Under the pieces are notes generated by a model, which ran no database searches, had not been told where the DNA came from, and worked only from the letters and a program-made list of their open reading frames with translations. Position numbers and translations under genes: made by a program. DNA of 64,000 nucleotides, from positions 116,102,207 through 116,166,206 of the forward strand of contig NC_050098.1 of assembly GCF_902167145.1 (NCBI RefSeq), given 5' to 3'. Of the stretch, positions 11,073-24,148 are shown piece by piece (position 1 is the stretch's first letter; each line of letters opens with the position of its first letter). This stretch comes from Zea mays (taxonomy: Eukaryota; Streptophyta; Magnoliopsida; Poales; Poaceae).

Positions 11073-12760
11073 ATAGGCTTTAGATTCTTGGCAATTTGAA
11101 GATAAATTTGACACACTTGCACATATAGGAAGGGTATGGGTTCAAATATCTTTGATATATATTAGTGTCTTTGAAGTGCAGATGACAATAATTTCACCCC
11201 TCCCTATTCCTTTATGGTGATGTGGTAAGTTGTTTATGACTTAATGCCTAATATAATTTATCTCTAAATCTTTATATTGTTTTATTAATGCGATTGATAT
11301 CGCTGGTCTTTTGTGAGATTGGAGTTGTTATTATGCTTGTGATATACAAGTATGCCTATGTTGTTTTCATCATGTTTTCATGGTTGAGTTTTATTACAAT
11401 AATATTATTATATATGCTTGATTGAGGATGATCCTAAGAGGAGTGTGAATTGCGTGTTTTGGGTTACAAGGTAACCATCAATTTGAATTTAAGTTGTTGA
11501 GCGGTTGGTGGATAGTTCCAACTATCTTTGCAAAGAATGATTGTTTATGTCGAGAAACCAGTTCTGAAAGAAATGAATATTGGTACTTTTATATGCTTTT
11601 TGGGGAAGTCTTTACATAGCCAGAATGGCTTACATGTCTCTCTTCTATTGTGTGTTTTAGTAGCCACAAAGCCTAGAGGTGATTTAAAGTGGTTGCATGT
11701 TAGTCATGCTAGTTGTAAAATAAATCTTTGTTTTTCTTGATCCATTGATTCTGTATTAATATGTTGAGGATCAGATGGTTCTCTCCCCGATGCATGCTTG
11801 TGGAGCCATTGTTGGACCACCTATCTATTGGTTTGAATGAAGTCATTGTCTAGCCTAGAGTTGGTTGTGTGTGGTTAGTCACCTATTCCTAAATGATGTG
11901 GTTTTTACATCAACTTGAGATGTTTGTCAAATGTGTGAAGGATTACGAGGTTATTATTGACCTCGTATGTCTGGTACTTTGAGTGCATCGTATGATAGAA
12001 TGAAATGTAAGTTTCTGAACTACAGTAGATGAAGACTTATATTATGTATAGGTTAACCTTACTAGTTTGGATATTTTTCTTAGTTGAGTTGTTGGATGAA
12101 GTATAGCGACATTGGTTAAGCATGTATTGTGTTGTTGTTGTGCTGTCAATGCTCTTTGTGGAGTTTTTGGCATTTCTTCGATGAACTGTGCTGCACAGAA
12201 TGTTATTGGCTTCTTGTCGGCTTTATTGCTCCATTAGTTCTGTAGACTTTCTCCCTTTTGTGGGGTGCAAAGAATGTTAGATTACATGATTATCTTTTCA
12301 TGATGGCAAGAACGAGGTTTAGGAAGATTAGGAGTTTTGTTTTAATAGAACTAATTGTTTTGTGGTGCTGTGAGGTGAGGTGTTTGATCTTCTTATACGT
12401 TCATCTAGTGTGGATGTTTCACCATTGAATTAAAATGAATTGTTGAAGTTGGTAAGGGTTGTGCTTAGTGCATATTACCCTTTCATAAAAGAGTGTCGTT
12501 TTAAGACATTGATGCTGATGTATGGCTGCATCCAAATTCGATGTGAAATCGTAGTGTTGATTGCTTCTATGACTTGCTTTGAGCTTCATTGCATGTTGTT
12601 TCATGCTTGTTGTCAGGTTGTGTAGCTTCCTTAGACCATTAGTCCGAGGTAGAAGTTCTTGTGTGATTAATACCAATAATGGACCCATGTTTTGAATGAT
12701 GGTGCTATTTGGGGTACCTTGGATGTTTTGCTGGGAGTGGTCGAATTCGAGGACAAATTC

Positions 12761-12778
12761 TTTTTAAGGGGGGTAGAG
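12761..12778 (+). other. Polypurine tract of element H
   Basis: TTTTTAAGGGGGGTAGAG immediately precedes the TG of the 3' LTR. Element D has a similar tract on its own sense strand. Confidence 0.75.
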
Positions 12779-15334
12779 TGTAATATCCCAAAAAATGTTA
12801 ACCAAAAGTTGATCTTCGGTGCATGGATGTGGGAAAATGGTTGTGGGCCATTGGAAGTTCGGAGTCCGCATATGTGAAGATCTCATTTAAACGATATTAT
12901 TTGAGTATTCATTTGTCTGAATCGGGGCATGGATGGGAGATTTGGTTGTGAGTCATCGGTTTCGCATCAAGGGCATTGGGGGCATCGCTCCCTCCTCCTC
13001 TCAAAAACCCTAGTTGTCCTCCCCTTCCCTCATAGCAGCAGCCGCCCCCTCCTTCCCTCATTTTTGCAGCAGCCGCCCCGCCTTCTTCTCCATGGCAGCC
13101 GCTCCTCTCCTCCCCAAGGTGCTGCACCCACCTCCCTCTAAACCCTAGCCGCCCCATGGTTCCTCCTTTGGTGTGCTGCATTCTCCATTGGTGGATTGGT
13201 GGGAGGAAGAAGAAAGAAAGAAAAGGAGTCAAGGTGATATTGTTTTCCTTTTGGTAATTGTGCTGCAATTTCGTTGGATTGGATGTGGGGGTTAGATTTT
13301 GATCTCGAATTTAGTTTCTGCAGAATGGCAGATTCAACAGTTTTTGTTCATGCCAGTTTTCTGTGGTCTTAGTGGCCTCAAAAAAATAAAAAAGTCTATC
13401 TATGAGTCGTAAATAATTTGTAAATCTTTCTGTGGCCGCGAAGAACACCTCAATAGGACATCAGATCAGAAAGTTATTGCAGTTTGATTATAACAGTTTT
13501 TCAGTCTCATAATTCTGTGCAGAATCTGTTCTCTTAAGATTTAGGAAATTTTATCAACAGAATTAAACTTTAGGATTGTAAAAGAAGTTGTAGACAATTT
13601 CATAAGATTTTCAGATTGTTAAAGATTGCATTCATATGAATTATGAAACTCCAGTTATGTTTGTTTTACTGTGGCTGTTCCTATTTGCCTGACAAAAATG
13701 AGAGGGTCTGTTCACTAGTGGGTTTCATATAGTAAATGGCCGAATTGGCTGTTCCAACTATAGAGACTTTTGTAGAGGGATAAAAGTTCTTACTGCCAGC
13801 AGAATTTCATAGTTTTTGGTTGAGTAGTTTGGGAGATATCGAATTTTGAAGTTAACTATGCTGCTGTCTAAAACAAATTCAGTCAGTTATCTTAGCAGAT
13901 GTTTTAGAACCTATAGATGACAGAATTTAATTATCCATTGAATACCGAAGTTGTAGAGTATTTTGTGTAGATACTCCTAGAGTATTTGTTTGATATCATC
14001 ATTGTTATAATTTTAAAGATACAAAATTAATAAACAGTGCTACTGTTGTTTGGTATGTGGTTCAGGGTGAGAGTCTTTCCACCGGTATTGGTTTCAAGTG
14101 TAGGAGCGATTTGTTGATTGTTGGCAAATATTTGTGAAATATTTGCACTAAGTTTTATGCCCGCTAGCAGGTGGCTACACTCCGGATCATGCCTAGTACA
14201 TTTTTCTTCTTCGATGAAGGCAAGTGAATGTAGCGGTGGTTGCTACCGTTTTGACCTGTTATTTATATCGCCTACACTCTAATATTCAGAATTATTGGAT
14301 TCTTTCATAATTGAACTCTATGATGATGTTTTACTTGATTGTATTATATTGATGCTCTATCATATATGGATGATGATTATGGTTCGAGTATGACCCATGA
14401 GATTAATTTACACCCCTGAAGGAAGATGGAGTATTATTTGAGGTTTGTATTGTATCTGAAGGAAGTGAAGTATATTGATAAATGCAGCATGCCATATGCA
14501 TTGCATGATTCATTTGCATCTGAAGTTTGGTCGTGACCTATGGTCCGACTGTACCGGTACAACTTAGCATCGTACGTTGCCCGAGGAGGGGAATGATGCA
14601 GCTTCATACCCTTAGAGGTATGAAGGCAGAGGACATATGCATTGCATTCATATGCATTCATTGAATATTAGCAGATGATATGGTTTTATACTCTCAGAGG
14701 TATGAGGGCAGAGGACCTACACATTGTATTCCTATGCATACATTGAAGTGATATTTGCAGGTATTGTTGACGCAGGGAAGTGTTATACAACTTATTATTG
14801 TTGTTCGAGAAAATGAGATGGTATTGGTTATATTGGGACTATTGAGTTCTATATCTACAAGTATTTATGATCTCAATTGTGACTCCTTTAAAATGTTGTT
14901 TAATCCAATTTGTGGTTTAAATATCTCGTCAAAACAATTTGCTTGCTGAGATGTATCATCTCACTCTTGCATTACTCAATGCAGGTACTTGATTCATGTT
15001 GGGAATGAGGGAAGTAGCAACACGTCCACCTTCATTATTATAATAATGCTGCCTACTTGCAGCCATGATTTAATTAGAAACTCGATGTCAAATGATGTTT
15101 GTTTTTTTCTAGTCATGGGCACTGGTTAATTCAGTTCATGTCGTTATGTTTAACTTCCCTTTGCTAGCAGATTAATAATGCTTAGTGTGTTTTTTTGTCA
15201 TGATATATGTTTATACACTTTTGCCCCTCGTTTATGCATTTTTTCAAAGGAGATGCTTCCAAAATTTTATATATGAATGTCAGATGTGTAGTTCAGTAGC
15301 ATTCCGGGGTGTTTGTGGACCCCGGGGTGTTACA
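12779..15334 (+). repeat. 3' LTR of element H (2556 bp)
   Basis: Direct repeat of 8509-11058. By eye, divergence is a few percent on average, higher in the first 150 bp. It ends GGGGTGTTACA at the TSD copy CGATG. Confidence 0.9.
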
Positions 15335-16009
15335 CGATGACTGGCTTAAGGTCATTGGAAAGAAGTTGGACATTACGCAGTGCAACGACCGAGAGGTCTT
15401 GTATGCTTCTGGAAGACTCAGAGGTGCCGCGTCCGACTTGTGGGATGCCTTCACTGCGGCACACACAAATGCAAACACTATAACTTGGCAGGAATTTTAG
15501 GAGAACTTCTGTGCTCACCATATTCTCTCGGGAATAATGAAACTTAAGAAAAAGGAATTCATATCCCTCACTCAAGGAGGTATGTCCTTAATGAATACCG
15601 GGATCGTTTCACCCAACTTTCTCGATATGCACTGGAGGAAGTTGACACAGATGAGAAGCGCCAAGAGCGATTCCTAGAAGGTTTGATCGGACCCTTGAAC
15701 TATCAGTTACAAAGCCACAACTTCCCTAATTCCCAAACTCTACTCGACAAAGCAATTGACATAGAAAGCAAAAGAAGAGAATTATCTGATCATAGGAGGA
15801 AATTCCAAGGACAGTCTAGTAGAAACACCCGACAAAACAACTCTCAAGGTTCTTAATTTCGCTCTTCAAATTAGAGTGGAAACAACAACTATCAAGTGCA
15901 ATGATGTGGACATGAAGGACATAGAAACAACCAATACCAGAACCAATAGAGGAACAACTCTCAGACCGGTCAAAGGTCTAATGGTTATCAACAGAATCAT
16001 CAAGGAAGT
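15335..16009 (+). pseudogene. gag of element E, capsid-like middle part
   Basis: Continues the gag after H with DWLKVIGKKLDITQCND, then the retrotransposon gag signature LRGAASDLWDAF, TITWQEF, LKKKEFISLTQGGMS and RFLEGLIGPLNYQL. A basic, Q/N-rich region follows. The same order is seen in D gag (LRGAAQYWWESY, TISWEEFRDSF, LRGLVDPL). There is a stop after TWQEF (15498) and a frameshift near 15580. The frame is cut at 16009 by element F, and the zinc knuckle lies beyond F at 40320. Confidence 0.83.
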
Positions 16010-16627
16010 TGTTGGTCACTTGTTCTCAAACGCTAGGAATTAAGAACAAGGCAACACCATCGTTAAGGATTAAAGACCTTCGTCCTCCGTAGCATTGTTT
16101 CCTTTTAGATTTCATAATCATCGGACAAAGGTCATGAAGGACATGCCTTCATCATGTTATAAATAAATAAGAATGTAAAGAGATGAATACAAAAAATATT
16201 ACTCTTTAATTCATTCGTACTTGTACTTCGTAAAACATGTATGAACATCGACAAAATTCATATTACATTGATACCTTTGGCTCGCTCGAAGGGGAAGACA
16301 TGAGAGAGAGATTACAATTCAGCGTGGACAGTACGGTGTTACTGTTCATCTATTTATAGGCACGGGACGCAGCCCGGGTAAAATTACATTCATGACCCTT
16401 ATCATTTATTTATAGACATAGCTTAGACTAACAAGGTCTATATCTAGTCTTTCCTCTTCTGCTTGATCTGAACCGAAGCTGATGGTAGCTTTGGCATTTG
16501 GCATTGTTGCTTCTACGCAAGGTGTTCGTCTTGAGAACCTTCGATAGAGGAATGGAAGACTTCTGTATCACTTTGCCGAAGGTGTTTTTGTCTTGATGAC
16601 CTTCAGCGGGGAAGAAGACCCCCAACA
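16010..16627 (-). repeat. 3' LTR of element F (618 bp)
   Basis: Starts TGTTGGTCAC and ends GACCCCCAACA. Followed by GTAGCCCCTTCG, whose complement is the polypurine tract. A minus-strand TATA (CTATAAATAG) is near 16360 with an imperfect inverted repeat next to it. Confidence 0.88.
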
Positions 16628-16826
16628 GTAGCCCCTTCGTGGTGCTAGATCATTTTCATAATGAGCTCGATCCGAAAAAACACGAAGGCTTCGAAATGCT
16701 GAAGGTCCGAAAAACACCTTCCTTGAGCTTGTTATCAAAAAACGATTAAAATATTTCGAGCGCTGGTCGGTCCACCGTTCAACCAGTATACATGCTTTGG
16801 CGGTTCGCCTTCTTCTCCTGCAAGAC

Positions 16827-16833
16827 TATATAA
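16827..16833 (+). promoter_or_regulatory. TATA box of the opposite-strand gene, element F
   Basis: TATATAA about 160 bases before the start codon at 16991, at the same relative position as in A, G and B. Confidence 0.45.
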
Positions 16834-17412
16834 ACAGACAAGTTGGTGAGAAGTTACCACAACATTCATTGCTATTGCACCTTTGTGCTGTTGAAAATTT
16901 TAACCGAAGCCAAAGCTATCTGCATTGTGCTTTCAAACAAGCGCTTCGTCACTTAAGATCAACTTCGTCTAAAAGAAGCTGAACATTGAAATGGCCAGAG
17001 TAAGATACACTGCCTGGGTGTCCCATGAGGGAGACAGGACTAAAGTAACCGAGACAGCACCCATATCAGAAGTGATGAGGCGGTCAGGTCTGGTTGTGCA
17101 AGAGGGAGCTACTGCCGAAGGTACTTCCAACGCCGAGGCTGAACAAGTTGTGGCCGAAGTCGAAAGTGATAATGAAAGTGAAGAGGACGATAGTATTCTG
17201 TGCCCATCCAAGCCTAGTCATGTTGAATTTTGAAAATCCACAGTAAAAGTAGAGGATCCGGTTGTGATGCAGAAACTAGGTTATTTTGGAGAGAATGAAG
17301 ATGAATTGATTCGCTTTGCTGGAGAAGAAGTAATTCAAGAGCCGAATTAAGATGAGGTTGTTGTGTTCAAGAGCTTCTTAAGGGCGGGGCTTCGGTTCCC
17401 CCATTACGATAT

Positions 17413-18083
17413 TGTTGGGGACTTGTTCTCAAATGCTATGAATTAAGAACAAGGCAACACAAAAAGAGGTTAATGGTTAATGCTCTTCGTCCTTCAAAGC
17501 ATCATTTCCCTTAGGATATAACGATCTTCAGACGAAGGTCATGAAGGACATACCTTCATCATCACAGTATACATTAATGAAAGAAGAAGCGTATGAAACA
17601 TGAGAAATAACATGAACAATTATATATTATTGTCATCTCATTTCTATTTTATTATCATGGAAAAATAGGAATGATATTAAATTACAAATGTACCTTCGGC
17701 TTGAAAGAAGGTAAAAGTACAAGCGTGACGCAAAAGCAAATGGCCAGTCAGCGTGAACAGTAAGGGAGCACTGTTCATCTATTTATAGGCACGGGACACA
17801 GCCCATGTAAAATTACATCCATGCCCTTTACATTTGCTAGTAACTCTATAGTGATCCATCGAGGTCTAAATAGCCTTTTCCCTTTTAAGTCGGTTCCCCT
17901 TTTCTGCTATCCTGTCGAAGCTTCCTTGCGCGTAGCTTCGGCCCTGCGTCAACCTTCGTATTCTTTGTGTTTCTTGCATTGTGGTTCTGATCCGAGTCCG
18001 AAGGTACCTGTTCATGTATTATACTCCAGAAACACTGTTAAATCATGTTTTTGAGGACCTTCGAAAGACGAAGGCCCCCAACA
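17413..18083 (-). repeat. 3' LTR of element G (671 bp)
   Basis: TGTTGGGGACTTG to GCCCCCAACA. The polypurine tract follows (complement of GTAGCCCCTCGCAA, 18084-18097). TATA on the minus strand (CTATAAATAG near 17779) abuts an inverted repeat. Confidence 0.9.
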
Positions 18084-18238
18084 GTAGCCCCTCGCAATAT
18101 TAATTTGTTAGAATGACGAATTCATATTGCGATATGGACGAAGGCCCTAAGCCGAAGGTCCGAAAAAACACCTTCCCTTTGCTAGAATAGCAACAATCAA
18201 TGACAAGCGGGGCCCTCCAGTTTGCAACGCACTAGGCG

Positions 18239-18246
18239 TATAAATA
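18239..18246 (+). promoter_or_regulatory. TATA box of the opposite-strand gene, element G
   Basis: TATAAATA, 153 bases before ATG 18392, in the context GGCGTATAAATA. B has GGCGTATAAATA at the same distance. Confidence 0.6.
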
Positions 18247-18391
18247 AGAGCACACCTCGAGCTCATTTAGTACGCTATTTGCCGTCTGCTTTGCTTGCTC
18301 AGTTTTTTAGCTCTTGCCTACCAACGCTTGCTTGGTTTTTAGATTTTCTAAGCTTCGGCTTTAAGAGCACATTTTCACCATTCCCGAAGAT

Positions 18392-21300
18392 ATGTCTCAA
18401 GATAAAAAAGTTGTTGCTGAGACGAAGCTGAGCGAGGAGGAGAAGCTCTCTGAGGAGAAGACTGCTGGCTTTATTGAATCAATAGCAAAGACAAATACAG
18501 AAAAGATTACTAGGGAGATTCTAAAAGGTTTATCTGAAGATACCGGTGACAGCGACAGTTATGATGTGGAAAGTGGGGGCGAAGACTCCGAAGATCGACC
18601 CTGGCGACCAAGTCATGCAGTTTTCGGAAAATCAACTATTAAACAGAGTCATCTTGATAATATGAGAGGAAGATATTTTCGAGATATGTCTATTGTGAGG
18701 GCTGACAACGGAGACAGGACTACTCCTGTTCCCGAAGAGAATGAAGTCGTGATCTACCGAAGCTTTTTCAAAGCTGGGCTTCGGTTCCCCTTAAGCAAAT
18801 TTGTGGTTGAAATTTTATAGATATATCAGATTTTCCTTCACCAAATTACTCCCGAAGCAATTATCAGAATGGGGATCTTCGTCTGGGCCATGAGGAGTCA
18901 GGGTTTGAAGCCAAGTGCAAAAATTTTCTGCAGCATGCACGAACTTTTGTATGAGACGAAGCCCTAGGGTAAAGAACAGTATCATAACAATTTTGGTTGC
19001 TATAGCTTCGTTGCTCGTTCTGGCCCAAGCTGCCCGGTGACAACTTTTCGGAAGAGATGGCCCGAAGACTGGATGAAAGAATGGTTCTATGTGAAAAATG
19101 ATTTAAAGACACAAGAAGACATTAAAGAGATCATCATGCGCCCCATCTGGCAGCGCTTCGGCCTCCGAAAACCGAAGGTAGAGATTGATGAGGCAGCCGA
19201 AGGATGCCGAAGGGCCTTCGACACGGTTTGCTCTTTCATCGGGACAAGGGATTTCATCCAGGAGCATATAGCCTTCAGAGTATGGCCACTTGTAGAGAAG
19301 TGGGAAATGCCAAAGGAGACTGTCACTAAGACTGGCGAAGGCGAGCTGGTTCGAGTGAAATACACCTTCAGATATGGAGATAAATTTGATGAGCCGAATG
19401 ATGACTGGCTGAAATGTATCGAAGCTACCAGTGATGAACTGCTTGGGCCGTATTCCAAAGCAGAAGATAATGCATTATCTGCGGCCTTCGGGAGTCGAAA
19501 AAAGAAAAGACTAAATAGGGTTTTTGACACTATTGGATTTGTGTAAAAGAAAAGATAGTGCAGCTTCTGAGAAGTATGTTGCTTCAGCCGCCTCAAGCAA
19601 GCCTACGCCGAAAAGGAAAAAGGTGAAGGTTCTTACTCACCGACCGCGCTACATTGAACCGGGCATAGTGCCTGAATTTGGCGGTGAGACCTCTTCGCCT
19701 GTTGAAGCCAAAGAACCGGCTCTTACGCAGAAGATTGAAGAGCCGGCTACAATGCCGAAGGCTGACAAAATTGAAGAACCAAGAGCCGAAGGGACGAAAA
19801 CATTAGAAGTTCTAAGCCCTTCGACAGGAGTGGAGGCGCCGAAGACACAGAAAGATCTTGCGGCAACCCCCAAGAGAAAAAGGATGATTAATGTATTAGA
19901 TGTGCTAGAGACGATAAAAACTTCAAGCTCTACTCCAGGAAAAATTGTCAAGGCTTCGAAAATACAGATTGAAACCGAGACAAAGCTGACCGAAGTCGAA
20001 GCTATACCGAGCCATGTTGACGCCGAAGCCGGGCCTTCAGTGCCCGCCAAGGAGAAATCCTCGGAAATTGAAGAAAAGGCAGCGGAAGAAGGGGGTATAG
20101 AACAGATTTTGTCTGAAAAAGTTGTCGCTCCTGCTCCCGAAGCGTCTTCCGAGGTCCTTGATTATATTATTCGACACGCTTCGGGAAAAAGATTATCTGA
20201 AGAAGAGATTTTTGAAGCTAAACACTACGCCCGAGAACTGAAATATCCAAAAGGGGCCTTAGTGTTTAAGGGCACTGACGAAGATGACTTCTTATATTGC
20301 CTCCCAGACAACAAAGAATTATCTGTGTGCCGGGAGATGGCCAGAAGTATGGACTTTCCAAAGCTCGAAGCTGGCCTTTGTGCCATGACGAAGGACGATC
20401 TCGCGGATAGCCTTGCGTACAACAGTCTGAAGGTACGAAAATTGTGAAATTGGAATTTTATGAACTTCGAATTAGTCTTTTGCTCGAATATTGATCCATT
20501 CATTCTTTCGTGTAGGGCTTAATACTTAGCAACGCCTTAAGGGCGCAAAAGAATGCCGAAGACGAGAGTTGCACTATTGCTCTTAATAACCTTCGAACAG
20601 AGGTTGTCATGCTGAGGAACGAAGCTTTGGAAAAAGACAAAAATCTGCTTACATTGGTGGACAAAGTGAAGAGGGATGAAGCTAACTTTAAAACCCAATC
20701 TGAAGCCTAAAAAATTGAGATTGAAGACCTTTGGAAGCAACTAGCCGAAGCTAAAGAGAAGTGCGCAGTTGCAGAAGCTAAACGAGGAATTAGCGAACAA
20801 TGGACAAATCATCTAGAGAAGAACGTTGAAGAACTTCGCATATCCAAGAAAAGATGCTTTGAAAAATCTATGGACTGTGTGAAGAAGATAAAAACTAGCT
20901 TCGCCAACGTTGGCGCATATTCAAGCGAGGACAACTTCATAAGAGGCGATCCTGAGGGCCCAATTGAATGGATCAGCAGCAAAGCCAAAGCTTTCGAAGA
21001 AATTTTGAGTGGTCGTGGGGACGTCTGTGCCTTCTCTGGCGCGAGAGGAGTTGCAGCTATTTTGGAGAAAGAAGGGTGCGAACATATTAAAACTTTGGCC
21101 CAAGCCGAAGCTGCTTTCTCCATTGATGATACGAAGGATCCCTCGGCCGAGGCAAGCTTAATAGGCGGAAAAATTTTCACTGACATCTGGGAGAATGGCG
21201 GTCGAGGGATGGCTCACGAAATAATAAAGAAGAGCGAAAAAGATACTCATGATACTAGAGAAGCAACAAAAACAGCTGAAAAGGCTGCAGAGCTTGAGAG

Positions 21301-21538
21301 ACGAATATGTATTACTCAATGATTTTTACCTTTGTTGTTTACTTTTGCGACTTCGAACTAATTTACGTTTTCTACTACAGCTAAGCTATCTTCTCCCCCA
21401 GAGCCCTTCGAGTCATTGGCCGAAGCAGAGGCAAAGGAATCATCAGAAATTACTAACATGGCCGAAACTATTATAGACGAAGTCGTTACCCAACTGCTGA
21501 CTGAAGTTGCAGATAAAGTTTTAAAAGAAGAAGAATAG
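18392..21538 (+). pseudogene. Opposite-strand PF04195-like gene of element G, decayed, two introns
   Basis: ATG 18392 (MSQDKKVVAETKLS). In order it has an acidic block (GDSDSYDVESGGEDSEDRPW), the PF04195-like region (VIYRSFFKAGLRFPLSKFVV to TFRKRWPEDW), a second conserved block (CSFIGTRDFIQEHIAFRVWP), a basic patch (TPKRKKVKVL, about 19605), a low-complexity E/K/P region, and a coiled coil. Intron 1 is 20433-20515 (83 bp, GTACG...TGTAG) and intron 2 is 21309-21380 (GTATT...TACAG); both match introns in B. The last exon ends at TAG 21536-21538. Damage: stops at 18818-18820 (after VVEIL) and in TKP-GKEQ near 18967, a frameshift near 19545, and a stop in the coiled coil near 20708. Confidence 0.8.
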
Positions 21539-22562
21539 TTATTGTAAAAACATTGCTAGATTATTAATGTAACATTTTGCTGAACTATGCTTGTAATATT
21601 TGGTGCTCATGGGCTTTGAATGTGATATATGAAGAGCTTTGTGATTCATTTCTTTGCGATGCATGAAACTTTTTCATACATACCGTTTTTGAGCCTTCGG
21701 CGAAAAAACACCTTCCCTTCTTTTCATGCTTCGTAAAGAAGAGCTTTTATGCTTCATGAAAAATCTTCCAATCGTCGCAAAAACATTAATGCTTCGTCAT
21801 CAATAGATTTTTCCCTCCACATCAGAGCTGATGAAGCTGTATTTCTTCAAAACTCATTTTGTGCCTTAGCACAATTTCACTTTTTCGAAGCATCTTCCGA
21901 AGGTCAACATTGTATTCCCTTCTTGTGCCATTGATGCAACATGGTGTATGATGTTATGTTATGCGAAATGATGTAATGATGTTATGCTATGCAAAATGAT
22001 GTTTGCGCCGAAGACACACACACATCCCCACAGTGGAATACACAATCTCTTTGTCGTTTACTTTTCGGCTTCACCGCTTATTTTTCGGTGTATTAGCGCT
22101 GACTTTTCACTGTAAGTTCTGCATTCCCTTGGGAACGTCTTTTGAACTTCTTCGCCTTCTATTTCGTCGGTATTCGCGTTGACTTTTTGCGCTTTGCCTT
22201 ATATTTTGGTGGTATTTAGCTCTGCATTCCCTTTGGAACGACTTTTGAGCAGAAAACTTACGCTGCGCTCCCTTAGGAACGACTTTTTGTAGCTTCGACA
22301 AACATACGTTGCGTTCCTTAGAACGACTTTTTGTTAATTCGGTGAAAGTTGTAATGTGATTTTGAACCCCGCGTTCCCTTAAGAGCAACTTTTGTGCTTC
22401 AGCGACTTTGCGAGTCTGTGGACAAGGTATAGTATATTATGACAAGAACGAAGCTATTACAGGAAATTGAAAACAACAAAAGAACTAGGCTTTCGATGAC
22501 TGTTCCTTTTTAAAAAAGAAAATGATAACGAATGCAAAACTATTTCAGGGGTAGGATATCTC
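21539..22562. repeat. Non-coding spacer with tandem repeats between the convergent genes of element G
   Basis: At about 22105-22395, units containing CTGCATTCCCTTTGGAACGA and CTTTTTGT recur, interleaved with TTCGCCTTxTATTTCGxCGG. Close relatives occur at the same place in F (27844-28100) and B (34150-34445). The part before the array holds TTGAGCCTTCGGCGAAAAAACACC (21690-21715, split here in thought), which also appears in B and F. No gene is seen. Confidence 0.72.
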
Positions 22563-24089
22563 TCAGTAGATATGCTTCGATTCTGGCACAGTACTGTTGA
22601 CTGTGCGAGCTTCGGACTCCTCCCTAAAGTCTCGCTGCTGATGAGTATGCTGGCTCCCTTCTGGCTGCTGGCCTCGGGAATATGCAGGTTGTAGTGGTGG
22701 TGGAGGTGGAGGCTGTTGCCAAGATGCCTGTGGATGGCTAGCCGAAGCAACAGAGGTTGCAGGATGGTTACTCACATACTCTGGTATGTAAGGTGAATGA
22801 TACGAAGCAGTGTGCATGACCTGCTTCGACTGGTTCTGTTGGGCTACAACTTCTGCTATTTCCTTCTATTTCTGAATGGTGACATGGCACATTCTTGTAG
22901 TATGGCCCTTGTCCTCACCACAGAATAAGCAATAAATTTTCCTAGGCTGATCCCCAAACCTTCCTCCGAAGCCCCTGGCACCTCTGCCTCTTGGAGCTAG
23001 CGGCCAGAAAGAGCTTTGTTGTTGCCCCGAAGCTTGTGAGGAATATTGTGGCCTCTATTGTTGACTTCCTCTGTCATCACTCTAGGTGGAGTGGATTGAC
23101 CTGACATGCCTTGGGTGGATTCTTCCTCCAAAGCCCCTGGTCATCTCAGAGAACCTGTAAGCTTCCTCCCTTCTTTGGCGAAAGTCATTGTCGGTCCGGA
23201 TGTATTCATCCATCTTTTGAAGCAACTTCTCCAAAGTCTGTGGAGGCTGCCTAGCAAAATACTGGGCAGTAGGTCCTGGACGAAGCCCCTTAATCATGGC
23301 CTTAATGACAATTTCATTGGGCATTGTAGGCGCTTGTGCTCTCAGGCGCAAGAACCTTCGGACATATGCTTGGAGATACTCCTCATGATCTTGCGTGCAT
23401 TGAAAGAGAGCCTGAGCTGTGACTGGCTTCGTCTGAAAGCCCTGGAAACTTGTCACCAACATGTCCTTGAGCATCTGCCATGAGGTAATAGTTCCTGGCC
23501 GAAGAGAAGAATACCACGTCTGGGCCACATTCTTAACTACCATGACGAAGGACTTGGCCATGACAGCTGCGTTGCCTCCTTATGAAGATATGGTTGCTTC
23601 ATAACTCATCAAGAACTGCTTCAGATCTGAATGCCTATCATACATTGGGATCTGAGGTGGCTTATATGATGGTGGCCATGGGATAGCCTGCAGTTCTGCT
23701 GCCAAGGGAGAAGCACCATCAAAAGTAAAGGTACCATGATTGAAATCATCATACCATCCATCATCGTCGAACAAGCCTTCTTGATGGAGCTCCCTCTGTT
23801 GGGGCCTTCGTTCTTGTTCATCTTGAGCAAGATGGTGTACTTCTTCAGTGGCTTCATCAATCTGCCTCTGAAGGTCGGCTAGTCGAGCCATCTTCTCCTT
23901 CTTCCCTTGTACTTGTTGATGAAGCATCTCCATGTTTCTGATTTCTTGATCCAACTCGTCCTCCTGGGGTGTTGGACTAGTGGCCTTCCTCTTCTGGCTT
24001 CGGGCCTCTCGAAGAGAAAGGGTCTCCTGGTTTGGGTCCAGCGGCTGCAGAGCGGCAGCCCCTGTTGCTGAAGCTTTCTTCGGTGGCAT
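22563..24089 (-). pseudogene. gag of element G (capsid-nucleocapsid), four stops
   Basis: Start ATG at 24089 (MPPKKASATGAAALQPLD). Domains: a coiled-coil-like N-terminal region (IRNMEMLHQQVQGKKEKMAR), the retrotransposon gag domain (AQTWYSSLRPGTITSWQMLK, then LRAQAPTMPNEI), and near the C-terminus a zinc knuckle CLFCGEDKGHTTRMC (CX2CX5HX4C), followed by a P/Q-rich tail. Stops occur after TISS (about 23580), after SIHST (about 23082), in SQQ-RPQ and in IQK-KEI; the last three fall where B has Q. The end at 22563 is shared with B (ESKHIY). There is no protease or pol downstream; tandem repeats follow directly. Confidence 0.88.
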
Positions 24090-24133
24090 GACGAAGGTCA
24101 GTGCTTGCCGAAGGTGGTCGAAAAGGATTCACC

Positions 24134-24148
24134 GGAGGTGGGCGCCAA
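24134..24148 (-). other. Primer binding site of element G
   Basis: Minus strand TTGGCGCCCACCTCC, beginning right at the LTR end. The same site occurs in F (left of 39649) and, with small changes, in B. Which tRNA pairs with it cannot be settled here. Confidence 0.7.

Larger units (their letters stand above)
11059..12778 (+). other. Internal region of element H, no coding domains
   Basis: 1720 bp read in all frames. Open frames are at most about 90 codons and show no gag, protease, RT or integrase motif. It ends in a T-run and purine tract (12761-12778) directly before the 3' LTR. Confidence 0.7.
8509..15334 (+). mobile_element. Element H: large non-autonomous LTR element with no coding capacity
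   Basis: Two LTRs of about 2.55 kb flank an internal region of 1720 bp, and the whole is bordered by the perfect TSD CGATG (8504-8508 and 15335-15339). It has a primer binding site and polypurine tract but no gag or pol domain in any frame. The short sequence before the 3' LTR (TCGAGGACAAATTC, then TTTTTAAGGGGGG) matches the equivalent end of chromovirus D (minus strand). H is therefore probably a LARD-like derivative of a chromovirus, mobilised in trans. Confidence 0.88.
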
